Positions 56,695-64,000 of a DNA stretch of 64,000 bases are shown here, in pieces. This DNA is from Ramlibacter sp. (lineage in GTDB: Bacteria; Pseudomonadota; Gammaproteobacteria; Burkholderiales; Burkholderiaceae_C), in the NCBI GenBank assembly GCA_019635415.1, contig JAHBZN010000002.1, positions 186,001 to 250,000 on the forward strand. The letters run 5' to 3'. The number at the start of each line of letters is the position of its first letter. Within the stretch, counting starts at the first letter, position 1. A program made the translations under genes and the position numbers. The notes below the pieces were generated by a model that searched no databases, was not told the origin of the DNA, and was given only the letters and a program-made list of their open reading frames with translations.

Positions 56695-57725
56695 GAACCC
56701 GGCGCCAAGAGGGCGGCTACGTGCTGGCGTTGTGCATTGCCGTCTTGGCCTTGCTACTGATTGCTGCGACATTTGTGGGGCAAAGCGTTGCCGAAGCAGT
56801 CGCGGTAGCCCGCCTGCATCGTGACAACCTGGACAACGAAATTCGGATTGAGTCGGCGCGATCCAGAGTTCTGTTCCTGCTCGCGACGGCCCCCAGATTT
56901 TCCAAAGGTCTCGGCACGGAAGCGCGCACGGTTACCCTGGACGGTCGGGCGTATGCCATGGGCGATGGAATCCTTGTGTCGTTGCAGGATATCCAAGGCC
57001 TGGTATCGCTCAATGGGCCTTCTCTGACCAGTCCCAGTGTGGGCCGGATCGAGCGCTTACTGGGGACCTACGGGGTCGATGGGCCCAACGCGACAAACTT
57101 GGCTGAGGCATTGCTTGACTACCGTGATCCGGACAACCTGCGTCGGCTCAATGGCGCTGAAGATGCGGAGTACAGCCTCGCAGGGAAAGCCTTGCTACTG
57201 CGTAACAAGAACCTTCTGGATCCCCTCGAGGTGTCCCGGGTGTATGGCTGGAGCGGCGTGGCCAGCCTGTGGGCATCGGATCCCATTACCAACCATGTCA
57301 GCGCGCAAAAAGGGACTCGTTTCAACCCCAACGTGGCTGATTGGCGGGCGCTAGTAGCGATGACAGGTGTGAGCGAGGAAGTTGCGCGTGATCTGGCACA
57401 GAAGCGCAGGAAGGGCGAGATTGACGACATCTCAGGGCTGGTATTTGCTGGCGGTTTTGGAGACCCCTTTGGAGCCAATGCGTTCGTAACGACGTTCCCG
57501 GCTGCCAGTATTCTCGTCACGATCAGGGCGCATCATGCACAATGGGGGTTCCAGTACTTGGTCCATCATGTACCCACGGAAACAGCCTCGCCTTGGCGGG
57601 TCGAGTCAGTCCGGCGGGTCAGTTTGCCGCCAGTGTCCAAGCCATACGCGGAATTCCCGGAACTGCCCAATCTCAAGGCCTTAGGGGGGCCGCTGGTTCC
57701 CGGTCCAATAAAATTGCCGTTTTGA
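56691..57725 (+). CDS. gspK: Type II secretion minor pseudopilin GspK
   Basis: The 344-residue protein has an N-terminal pseudopilin helix (RQEGGYVLALCIAVLALLLIAATFVGQSVAEAVAVA). The site G^YVLAL is unusual: Tyr replaces Phe, and Glu5 is absent, as is typical for GspK. The large periplasmic part has the GspK-type arrangement (LRRLNGAEDAEYSLAGKALLLRNKNLLDPLEVSRVYGW, then RFNPNVADWRALVAMTGVSEEVARDLAQKRRKGEIDDI with helix-hairpin-like elements). Confidence 0.88.
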   Translation: MRTRRQEGGYVLALCIAVLALLLIAATFVGQSVAEAVAVARLHRDNLDNEIRIESARSRVLFLLATAPRFSKGLGTEARTVTLDGRAYAMGDGILVSLQDIQGLVSLNGPSLTSPSVGRIERLLGTYGVDGPNATNLAEALLDYRDPDNLRRLNGAEDAEYSLAGKALLLRNKNLLDPLEVSRVYGWSGVASLWASDPITNHVSAQKGTRFNPNVADWRALVAMTGVSEEVARDLAQKRRKGEIDDISGLVFAGGFGDPFGANAFVTTFPAASILVTIRAHHAQWGFQYLVHHVPTETASPWRVESVRRVSLPPVSKPYAEFPELPNLKALGGPLVPGPIKLPF

Positions 57726-57743
57726 CCTAGGTCTCCCACCCGG

Positions 57744-58832
57744 ATGCTTCACTCATTGTTTCGATCGCGGCGCTGGATTGCCGTGCCTCGCGGACACACG
57801 CACCGACTCAGTCTGTCGCTTCCCGGGGTTGTCCCGCGTCAGTTGGAGCTGGCTGTGGGGCTGCAACTGTCCCGCCTCTCTGCAGCTTCCGCACTTGGAT
57901 ATTGCTGGCAGGGAGGGGGGGACGGCCAGGTCGAGGTTTGGTACTGGGATGAGTCGCCGCAGTCAGAGACTGGGCTCAACGAGTCGCAGGTGGCGCGCGG
58001 TCAACCTTGCCCGGAGACTCTGCTGCGTGCCGAGGTGCCTTCGGGGTTGAGTCTGATCAGATGTGGCCGAGGCTTTGAGGCTGTTTTTGGCCGCGCTGGT
58101 GCGATTGACAAGACAAGATGGTTTTCAAGCCTGCCGTCTGATGTTGATTGGGCATGGTTTGTTCAGGATACAGGCCTCAGTCCAGGAGACTATCCTCGAC
58201 CAGAGCCAGTGGTTTTGCCCAGCTTGATGCAGCCCTCCGCGCAGTGGTCGTTTCATACGAGTTTGCGCAAGCCACTGGCACGGGCGTTGCAGGTAGGTGC
58301 CTTGGCGGCCGCCCTACTTGGGGCCCTTGCATGTGCGGCTGCAGTCTATGACCTCAAGTTGACACGGGAGGTAGCCCAGGCTGAGGCGCAGTTAGCGGAA
58401 TTGGGACGAGAGGCTTCATCGGCGCGCAAATTGCAGGATGAACTTGATGGGATCATTGCGCGTGTCGGAGCGCTTTCGAATGTGCAACCACGGGTCTTGC
58501 AGGTTCAGGCGCTGGCGAGGCTCGCCAGTTCCGGTCTTATAGGGGAAGCCCAGAAGGTCGTACTCGTTGAATGGGAGTATCGCAACGACCGCGTCAAGAT
58601 GTTGTTTGCTGTGCCACCCGATCATTTTGTTCTCGGTGACTTTCTTGCGGACATCGAGAAAACAGGTGTTTTCTCGGATATCCGCTTGTTGCCAGGAACC
58701 CCGGGGATTTCTGTTGGCTTGCAGGCCGGATTGAAGCGCGTCTCGCCAATTATTTCCTTGCCTCCCGTTGCGGATGAGTCTGTGGTTGCAACGTCCAGTG
58801 TTTCTCTTTCCCCACTGCCTGGAAGAAAATGA
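57744..58832 (+). CDS. gspL: Type II secretion assembly protein GspL-like
   Basis: The 362-residue protein has a cytosolic domain (residues 1-180), one membrane helix near 181-202 (ALQVGALAAALLGALACAAAV) and a coiled-coil/periplasmic ferredoxin-like domain. GspL normally binds GspE through its cytosolic part. The cytosolic domain here is shorter than in standard GspL. The position between gspK and gspM supports the call. Confidence 0.78.
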   Translation: MLHSLFRSRRWIAVPRGHTHRLSLSLPGVVPRQLELAVGLQLSRLSAASALGYCWQGGGDGQVEVWYWDESPQSETGLNESQVARGQPCPETLLRAEVPSGLSLIRCGRGFEAVFGRAGAIDKTRWFSSLPSDVDWAWFVQDTGLSPGDYPRPEPVVLPSLMQPSAQWSFHTSLRKPLARALQVGALAAALLGALACAAAVYDLKLTREVAQAEAQLAELGREASSARKLQDELDGIIARVGALSNVQPRVLQVQALARLASSGLIGEAQKVVLVEWEYRNDRVKMLFAVPPDHFVLGDFLADIEKTGVFSDIRLLPGTPGISVGLQAGLKRVSPIISLPPVADESVVATSSVSLSPLPGRK

Positions 58833-59455
58833 GCCAGCTAGCACAGGCCCTCCAGAAAATGGGTGATGAGTTTCGGCGAAATCGGCGCCTTCAATGGGGG
58901 CTGATGGTTATTGCCATTGTTCTGTTTGCGGACCTTGGAGCGCGGTGGAAAGATCGCATCGACGCCAATCAAAAGAAACTTGCGCAGACTCAGATTGATT
59001 TGGCGACTTTAAAGCGTCAAGCAAAAAACGAAGAGGCCATGGCAAAGGCGTTGAATGACGCCCGACGCGCGGCAGAACTCGCCGACGCCCGCCTTTGGGT
59101 GGTGACGTCCGAAGCGGTCGGCCAAGCGAAGGTGAAGGACTGGCTGGCTGATTTGCTGAAACAAGCGGGAGTGGGAAACGCTTCAATCAACGTAGCGGCT
59201 GCCCGGGCAGTTGTCGGCCAGCAGGACGAGTCCAGTGGTGCTGGGGCCTCGAAGCCTGGCGTCGGCGTCGGGTTGTATGAGTTTAGTGCCACTTCGGCGT
59301 TCGCATTCACTCCTGATTCGTTAGAAAAGCTGCTTGCTGCCGTTGAATCCGGTGAACCGTTGGCGCGAATCGAAAGTCTGAGCGTGCGCCGCAATGAGCG
59401 CAGGGTGGAACTCGGCGTCCGCGTGCTAATCCGGTTGAAAGGTGATTCGTCATGA
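58829..59455 (+). CDS. gspM: Type II secretion assembly protein GspM-like
   Basis: The 208-residue protein has a short cytosolic N-terminus (MSQLAQALQKMGDEFRRNRR), one membrane helix (LQWGLMVIAIVLFADLG, about 21-37), a coiled coil and a ferredoxin-like domain. This is the GspM layout. The ATG overlaps the gspL stop by four bases, as does its own stop with the next gene. Confidence 0.78.
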   Translation: MSQLAQALQKMGDEFRRNRRLQWGLMVIAIVLFADLGARWKDRIDANQKKLAQTQIDLATLKRQAKNEEAMAKALNDARRAAELADARLWVVTSEAVGQAKVKDWLADLLKQAGVGNASINVAAARAVVGQQDESSGAGASKPGVGVGLYEFSATSAFAFTPDSLEKLLAAVESGEPLARIESLSVRRNERRVELGVRVLIRLKGDSS

Positions 59456-59937
59456 GCGGCCTCCGGATTTCCTCCGCCCATTTCAAATTGGGAGCGTGGG
59501 TGACTTTTGCCTGGCTTCTGGGGGGGGTGTTCTCTTGGATTTTCATCGGCCCACCGGCGCCTCTGGTCGGTGCCCGGGAGTCCAGGAACCATGTCGCGGC
59601 CGAATTGGCGCAAGCCCTTGCCAGACCTGTGATTGCGGTCGATCTCGCGGCTCTGGAGCGAGTCAAGCTGTGGGGCATGGAGCGCAATGGTCAACCTTCT
59701 GCGCCGCCTCAGCAGCCCGGTACCGTAGAGAAAAAGATCCCCTGGAATGTCACGGCACAGGTTGTCCGGGGCAATGAACGCTATCTGGTTCTCTTCCAGC
59801 CGGAATCAAAGGCCATCCAGCAGGTGCGTGTCGGCGAAAAAATGCCTGATGGCACCAAGCTGCTGAGCGTAGAACTGAATTCATTTACCGTCCGCCTGCC
59901 GAATGGCAAAAAGCGAACGACCGAACTCCATGGTTAG
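59452..59937 (+). CDS. gspC: Type II secretion inner-membrane protein GspC-like (HR domain only)
   Basis: The 161-residue protein has one membrane helix near residues 13-33 and a HR-type domain (VTAQVVRGNERYLVLFQPESKAIQQVRVGEKMPDGTKLLSVELNSFTVRLPNGKKRTTEL). The C-terminal PDZ or coiled coil of classical GspC is missing. It is placed immediately before gspD, at the inner/outer-membrane link position. Confidence 0.8.
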   Translation: MSGLRISSAHFKLGAWVTFAWLLGGVFSWIFIGPPAPLVGARESRNHVAAELAQALARPVIAVDLAALERVKLWGMERNGQPSAPPQQPGTVEKKIPWNVTAQVVRGNERYLVLFQPESKAIQQVRVGEKMPDGTKLLSVELNSFTVRLPNGKKRTTELHG

Positions 59938-62467
59938 GCACATCGAAATGACACAACATTTTTCAGGCAAAGCTCGTTCGGAGGGCCTAGAAAAGGGGCT
60001 ACCGATCTGGAGAGGGCTTGTCAGCTTGCCCTTGGTCTTTCTGGCTGGCTGCGCGATGTTTCGTCCGCTCGACGGCGGCCTCACGATCCCGGAGCCGATG
60101 ACTAAGCCGTCGCGTCCATCCGCGTCATTGGCAGCATCGATGACTGCGAACTCTTCGGCGGAAGCGGGCGCGTCTTTAGGTACTCAGTTTCTCCAGACGC
60201 CGCCGATGCCGGCACGAGTGCTCTCGACGACCGGTGGGACTCCAGTTGTGCCTCCTCCGAGCGCTAGTGCGGACATGCTGGAAAGCGCGGTGACATTGGA
60301 AAACATGCCTTTGCCTCAATTTGCCAACGCAGTTTACGGCAGCATTCTGAAGCGGAACGTGTCGATTGACGCTTCCGTTCAAAGCCGCAATGACTTGGTC
60401 AGCCTTAAAACTGGCAAGCCTGTGACTGGAGAGCAACTTGCGGCGGCAGCGCAGGCCGTTTTGCGATCCTACGGTGTAGTCGTTTCCGAGTTCAATGGGT
60501 TGGTTCGCGTAGTGCCGGAAAACAGTCCTGGAAGCGGCGTAGTGGATTTGCGGAGGGGGCGCGCGCAACCTGATGTACCTTCATCGTTGAGGCCTGTGTT
60601 TTTCCTCGTGGAATTGGAAAACACCAACGTTTCCAACGTTTCAACGTGGATTCGGACTTTCTTTCAGGGGCGGGTTTCAGTTACCGATGATCAGCCGCGA
60701 AACGCCTTGCTGCTCAGCGGCCAGTCAGATTCGGTGAGTGCAGCGGCGGAAGCGATCCAGATACTTGACCAGCCTGCCCTTCGAGGGCGTTACAGCGCGC
60801 GCGTCAATCCGGCTTTCTGGTCGGCGACGGATTTGGCTGGGAAACTGGTTGAAGTTCTCACGGCTCAAGGTTATTACTCGGCGGCTTCTGGCAATCAGAC
60901 GGCGCCGATCCTTGTCATTCCGGTCGCTGCGGTCAACTCCATCATCGTTTTCGCCGCCAATCCGGAGACGTTGAACCACGCTTTGCGGTGGGCTCGTGAG
61001 TTGGACCAGGCGCCTCCCAATCGAGGAGGCAAGTTCGTAACCTACTATGTTCGTAATACGGACGCGGCGGCGGTTGCTTCGACTCTGCAAGACGTTCTTG
61101 GCGGAGGCTCTTCTGTAGCGACCTCTGCCCCGTCCGCGCCCGGAAGTCCCGTTGCAACCACCGCGAGTCGCAGTACAGGCGCAACACTGCCCGGGGGCGG
61201 CAAGGTCGTCGTTAACTCTGCGGCGAACAGCATCATCATTCAAAGTACGCCGGCAGAATATCAGCAGATCTATTCGTTGCTGCAAGAACTTGATCGCCCG
61301 CCTCGTAGCGCTTTGATTATGGCGACGGTCGCGGAGGTCACCCTTTCAGATACTGAACAATTCGGCTTCAATTGGTTGTTGAAGCAATTCACCTCACGAG
61401 GCTATGTTGTCAACGGCAATGTGGGCCCCGTGCCCACCAACAGTACCGCAGCAGCTAATGGCGGGCTGGCTCTCAGCATCGCAACCGCCGCTGGTGACCC
61501 TAGAGCGCTGCTGACAGCGCTGGCCAGTAGCAACCGGGTTAGAGTGCTGTCAAACCCGTCGATCGTTGCGTTGAACGGGCAAGAGGCGACGATCCAGGTT
61601 GGTCAAGATGTTCCGGTTTTGACAAGTCAGATCAGCAATTCCAACACCGGTGGCACCAATGGCAGTCAAGGTGTTCTACAAACTGTTCAATACCGCAGCG
61701 TTGGCATCATCCTTCGCGTCAAACCCATTATTCATGCAGGTGGGCGCGTGGAGCTGGAAATGAGCCAAGAGGTAAGCGGTGTGTCTAGCAACAACAGCGG
61801 CATCGGGAACTCCCCGGTCGTCACCACTAGGAAAGTTCAGACGCGTCTCGCCGCACAGGATGGTGCGACCATGCTCATTGGAGGTCTCATTTCTGAGCAA
61901 CGCGATGGAAGCAACGCCGGTATCCCCTTCTTGAAGGATGTGCCGGTGGCGGGGGCGCTGTTCAGAACTTCGGCCAACGACAATTTCAGTCGAACCGAAT
62001 TGGTCATATTGCTTACTCCTTACATCATTGAGGATGATTTTGACTCCCGAGCCATAACCAGCGCATTTCGATCTCAATTTGGATGGGCGGCCGACGCGGG
62101 ACTGCCCGCCTCTTCTGCCAATGGCGGGAGCGTCTCGTCCTCGGTGATCTCTGCGCCTGCTGACACGGGCCGTCGGGCGCCGAGTCAAGACGGCGTCACG
62201 TCCGTGCCCGCTGCTCAGCAGCGTGCCAAGCCCTACATCGTCCCGGACAAGCCGGAGGAGCCTCGTGTCGATGTGCTGCGAACGGAAGCCCCGCGGTCAC
62301 CCGCGAGGGTACCGTCTGCAGCAGGGGCGGTGGGACCAGCTTCCGGACAAAACAGTCCGCGTATCCCTGCGGCAACGCCCCTTCCGTCTGTCGCTCCAGT
62401 GACGCGAACGGTAACGGATGACAAGCTGAAGCAGGAGTTGCTCGACGCCATCAAAGGTGGGAAGTAA
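59930..62467 (+). CDS. gspD: Type II secretion outer-membrane secretin GspD
   Basis: The 845-residue protein has a signal peptide with lipobox (VFLAGCAMF; Cys41), so it is probably a lipoprotein. Periplasmic N-domains (AVTLENMPLPQFANAVYGSILKRNVSIDASV, and FVELENTNVSNVSTWIRTFFQGRVSV) are followed by a secretin domain ending in SRTELVILLTPYIIEDDFDSRAI. A Pro/Ala/Ser-rich tail of about 130 residues follows. ATG 59930 overlaps the gspC stop; ATG 59948 is also possible. Confidence 0.93.
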   Translation: MVRHIEMTQHFSGKARSEGLEKGLPIWRGLVSLPLVFLAGCAMFRPLDGGLTIPEPMTKPSRPSASLAASMTANSSAEAGASLGTQFLQTPPMPARVLSTTGGTPVVPPPSASADMLESAVTLENMPLPQFANAVYGSILKRNVSIDASVQSRNDLVSLKTGKPVTGEQLAAAAQAVLRSYGVVVSEFNGLVRVVPENSPGSGVVDLRRGRAQPDVPSSLRPVFFLVELENTNVSNVSTWIRTFFQGRVSVTDDQPRNALLLSGQSDSVSAAAEAIQILDQPALRGRYSARVNPAFWSATDLAGKLVEVLTAQGYYSAASGNQTAPILVIPVAAVNSIIVFAANPETLNHALRWARELDQAPPNRGGKFVTYYVRNTDAAAVASTLQDVLGGGSSVATSAPSAPGSPVATTASRSTGATLPGGGKVVVNSAANSIIIQSTPAEYQQIYSLLQELDRPPRSALIMATVAEVTLSDTEQFGFNWLLKQFTSRGYVVNGNVGPVPTNSTAAANGGLALSIATAAGDPRALLTALASSNRVRVLSNPSIVALNGQEATIQVGQDVPVLTSQISNSNTGGTNGSQGVLQTVQYRSVGIILRVKPIIHAGGRVELEMSQEVSGVSSNNSGIGNSPVVTTRKVQTRLAAQDGATMLIGGLISEQRDGSNAGIPFLKDVPVAGALFRTSANDNFSRTELVILLTPYIIEDDFDSRAITSAFRSQFGWAADAGLPASSANGGSVSSSVISAPADTGRRAPSQDGVTSVPAAQQRAKPYIVPDKPEEPRVDVLRTEAPRSPARVPSAAGAVGPASGQNSPRIPAATPLPSVAPVTRTVTDDKLKQELLDAIKGGK

Positions 62468-62784
62468 GAATCGCGCTACTTGGAGCTGTGGTTTTCTTGG
62501 CACGTGCGCGGGTAAGCGGTGTTTCATCGGTTGTCAACCTGTGCGACGTCCATTACATTACAACGCCAGCGGTCTGAGGTAGTTGGCCCAACGCTCACGC
62601 GGCGGTTACCTGACCTTCCTGAACGCCTGTTGTTTTTATGCTGCAACACTTGTGTCATTGCTGTCCAGTCCATGATTTCCTGTACACTGAAACTTGCTGC
62701 GGCTTGCGGCAGTGCGCGCAGGGAAGGTTGAACCGCCTGACGCATCTTTGCTTTAGGTAATTTCACTAAGAGGAAACTTAAGTT
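62468..62784 (+). other. Long intergenic region upstream of the secreted protein gene
   Basis: About 317 bases lie between gspD and the secreted-protein ATG. No terminator hairpin with T-run, tRNA or convincing ORF is seen. The end carries AAGAGGAAAC as ribosome-binding site. Possible -35-like hexamers are TTGCTG at 62658 (with TGTACA after 17 bases) and TTGAAC at 62728, but neither has a good -10. A long 5' leader is likely, as is common for abundant surface proteins. Confidence 0.5.
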
Positions 62785-64000
62785 ATGAAACGAACTCTTC
62801 TCTCCCGCCTCATCTTGGCCAGCTTGGCTGGAGTTGCGGTTTCTGGCGTGCAGGCTGGTCAAATCCAGGCGTCGTCGGTGTCGATCGCTCGCGAAGTGAT
62901 TACGCTCGACACACAGAGCGTTGGTGCTCCCAACATCTCTTATCGCTTCGCTGGTGACGTTGATGCTCGTGCGCAAGCCCAAACCTTCCAGGTGCAGTTC
63001 ACGCTGGCTGCCGGTACTTGGGACGGTTGGACGGGAACGGGCGCTCCTGCCGCGGTTAACGGCATTCTGGAGAATCAAGCCATTTCGATCTCGGACGGCG
63101 TTTCTGGTGTCATCGTTAACCAGGAAAATGCGGCTCGTGCCGGCGTGACCACGTACTCCGTGACCAACAAGGGCATCAGCGCTGATGGCAAGACCCTGTT
63201 TGTCACCATTTCCGTGTTCCAAGACGCTGTTGCTCTGATCAAGCAGCCGATCATTGCGATCAACGTGGCCAGCAATACGTTGGTGAACGTCGCCAACGTC
63301 CCTGTGGTTTCAGCAGATCGTGGCTTTTTGCAAGGTATGAAGACGGTGGCAGGTGACCTTGCTGCTGATTTCGCTGCTGACAACACGAAGTGCGTCGACA
63401 CCAAGACGTTGAAAGTGAATTTCAAGCACTATGTGGCTCTGACGAACCCCGCAGCATTGGCTACCGATGCCACGGCAACTCCCGACGAGCATACCCGTGG
63501 TGGTTCTACCAACGACGCTACTCTGGTTACCTTCCCGACCAACCTGAAGGTTAACTTCCGCACCACGACGGCGGGTGCTACGCTTACCCCTGGCGGGAAT
63601 CTGTCCTTCACGGGTACGGGCGCCGTGGTGGCGAGCGCGAACCCTGCCACGCCGGGCACGTCGCACGTGGCCGTGGGTGCGGGCAATCTGGTTCGTCTGG
63701 GTTTGTTGAACCTGACGCAAGAAGCGATCGGTTATGACTCCGACTTGACCAACCAGTACCTGTTGGCCAATGCCGTGGCTCCCGCTGGCGTTAAGGGAAT
63801 CGCAACCGCCGCTGTCAACAACGGTGGTGTTGAAGTTTCCAATGTGAATGCAGTGGTGACGGCCAGCAATGGCTTTGTGGTGGGTGGCACGCTGTTCTTC
63901 GCGGCAGCTGGCGCTAACTGCGGTGCTGTGTTGGCGGGTACCGTCGCGACGGCCATTACGGCTGCCAATTCGTCGGGTCCTCTGACCATTACGATTCCTA
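62785..64000 (+). CDS. Large secreted protein, C-terminus outside window (possible surface-layer or T2SS-secreted protein)
   Basis: The reading frame is open from ATG 62785 to the window end (405 codons, no stop). AGAGGAAA precedes the start. It has a signal peptide (MKRTLLSRLILASLAGVAVSGVQA, cleavage before GQ). The mature part is rich in Ala, Val, Thr, Asn and Gly, has only two Cys in the visible portion and resembles a beta-rich exported or surface protein. No known domain is recognised. It lies directly downstream of gspD; this suggests, but does not prove, that it is a substrate of the secretion system. Confidence 0.75.
   Translation, partial: MKRTLLSRLILASLAGVAVSGVQAGQIQASSVSIAREVITLDTQSVGAPNISYRFAGDVDARAQAQTFQVQFTLAAGTWDGWTGTGAPAAVNGILENQAISISDGVSGVIVNQENAARAGVTTYSVTNKGISADGKTLFVTISVFQDAVALIKQPIIAINVASNTLVNVANVPVVSADRGFLQGMKTVAGDLAADFAADNTKCVDTKTLKVNFKHYVALTNPAALATDATATPDEHTRGGSTNDATLVTFPTNLKVNFRTTTAGATLTPGGNLSFTGTGAVVASANPATPGTSHVAVGAGNLVRLGLLNLTQEAIGYDSDLTNQYLLANAVAPAGVKGIATAAVNNGGVEVSNVNAVVTASNGFVVGGTLFFAAAGANCGAVLAGTVATAITAANSSGPLTITIP

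Noticed and set aside
62519..62731. Seventy-codon open frame between gspD and the secreted protein gene
   Set aside because: It has no ribosome-binding site, no recognisable motif and unlike-protein composition; probably non-coding leader.

Overview
The window looks like chromosomal DNA of a betaproteobacterium of the order Burkholderiales, most likely family Comamonadaceae (Polaromonas/Rhodoferax/Acidovorax-like). The reasons are the high G+C, the ibaG-murA-hisGDCBHAFIE-hinT-tatABC order, the petABC-sspA-sspB order, the phasin/PHA genes, the Bug-type solute receptor and the style of the translated proteins. This is inference from gene content; there is no rRNA in the window.

Layout. 1-10.6 kb: cell wall (murA), a complete his operon with extensive ATGA-type overlaps, hinT and the Tat translocase. 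10.7-19.8 kb: an HtrA-type periplasmic protease, a degenerate GGDEF membrane protein, a Nif3-like protein, pdxA, mscL, the cytochrome bc1 operon petABC ending in a clear terminator, sspA-sspB and tRNA-Thr(TGT). 19.9-24.1 kb: a DUF721 protein, an M23 peptidase and secA with a terminator. 24.2-28.6 kb: an alpha-hydroxyketone quorum-sensing locus with a CqsA/LqsA-type synthase, a CqsS/LqsS-type kinase without receiver domain, an LqsR-type response regulator and a LuxR-type regulator. The synthase gene is preceded by a promoter with an abutting 18-bp palindrome. 28.6-40.8 kb: amidase, coaX, two peptidase/amidohydrolase genes, argE, a periplasmic binding protein, a molybdopterin oxidoreductase, a lipoprotein aminopeptidase and a PHA-system protein. 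40.8-45.4 kb: LysR, CoA-transferase, HMG-CoA-lyase-like enzyme, VOC protein and Bug receptor, probably a small organic-acid catabolic cluster. 45.4-53.4 kb: a wax-ester/neutral-lipid neighbourhood with acyl-CoA-binding protein, WS/DGAT, hemerythrin, TetR, patatin, phasin and a two-domain fatty acyl-CoA reductase. 53.5-62.5 kb: a type II secretion operon in the order F-G-H-I-J-K-L-M-C-D with no gspE in the window, visibly less G+C-rich than the left part. At the right edge is a large secreted protein that continues past the window and may be the cargo of that system.

The strongest unexplained structure is a short dispersed palindromic element of about 55 bp. Its core is GCTA-N9-TAGC (TAGC degraded to AAGC in one copy), usually preceded by GTAGCCCTTGYC. 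Six copies were found: two lie between genes, two lie in frame inside coding sequences (nif3-like gene and aminopeptidase) and give similar peptides, and two supply the start codons of hisD and hisH. The second main finding is the quorum-sensing locus with its lux-box-like promoter architecture. The third is the association of wax-ester enzymes with lipid-granule proteins.
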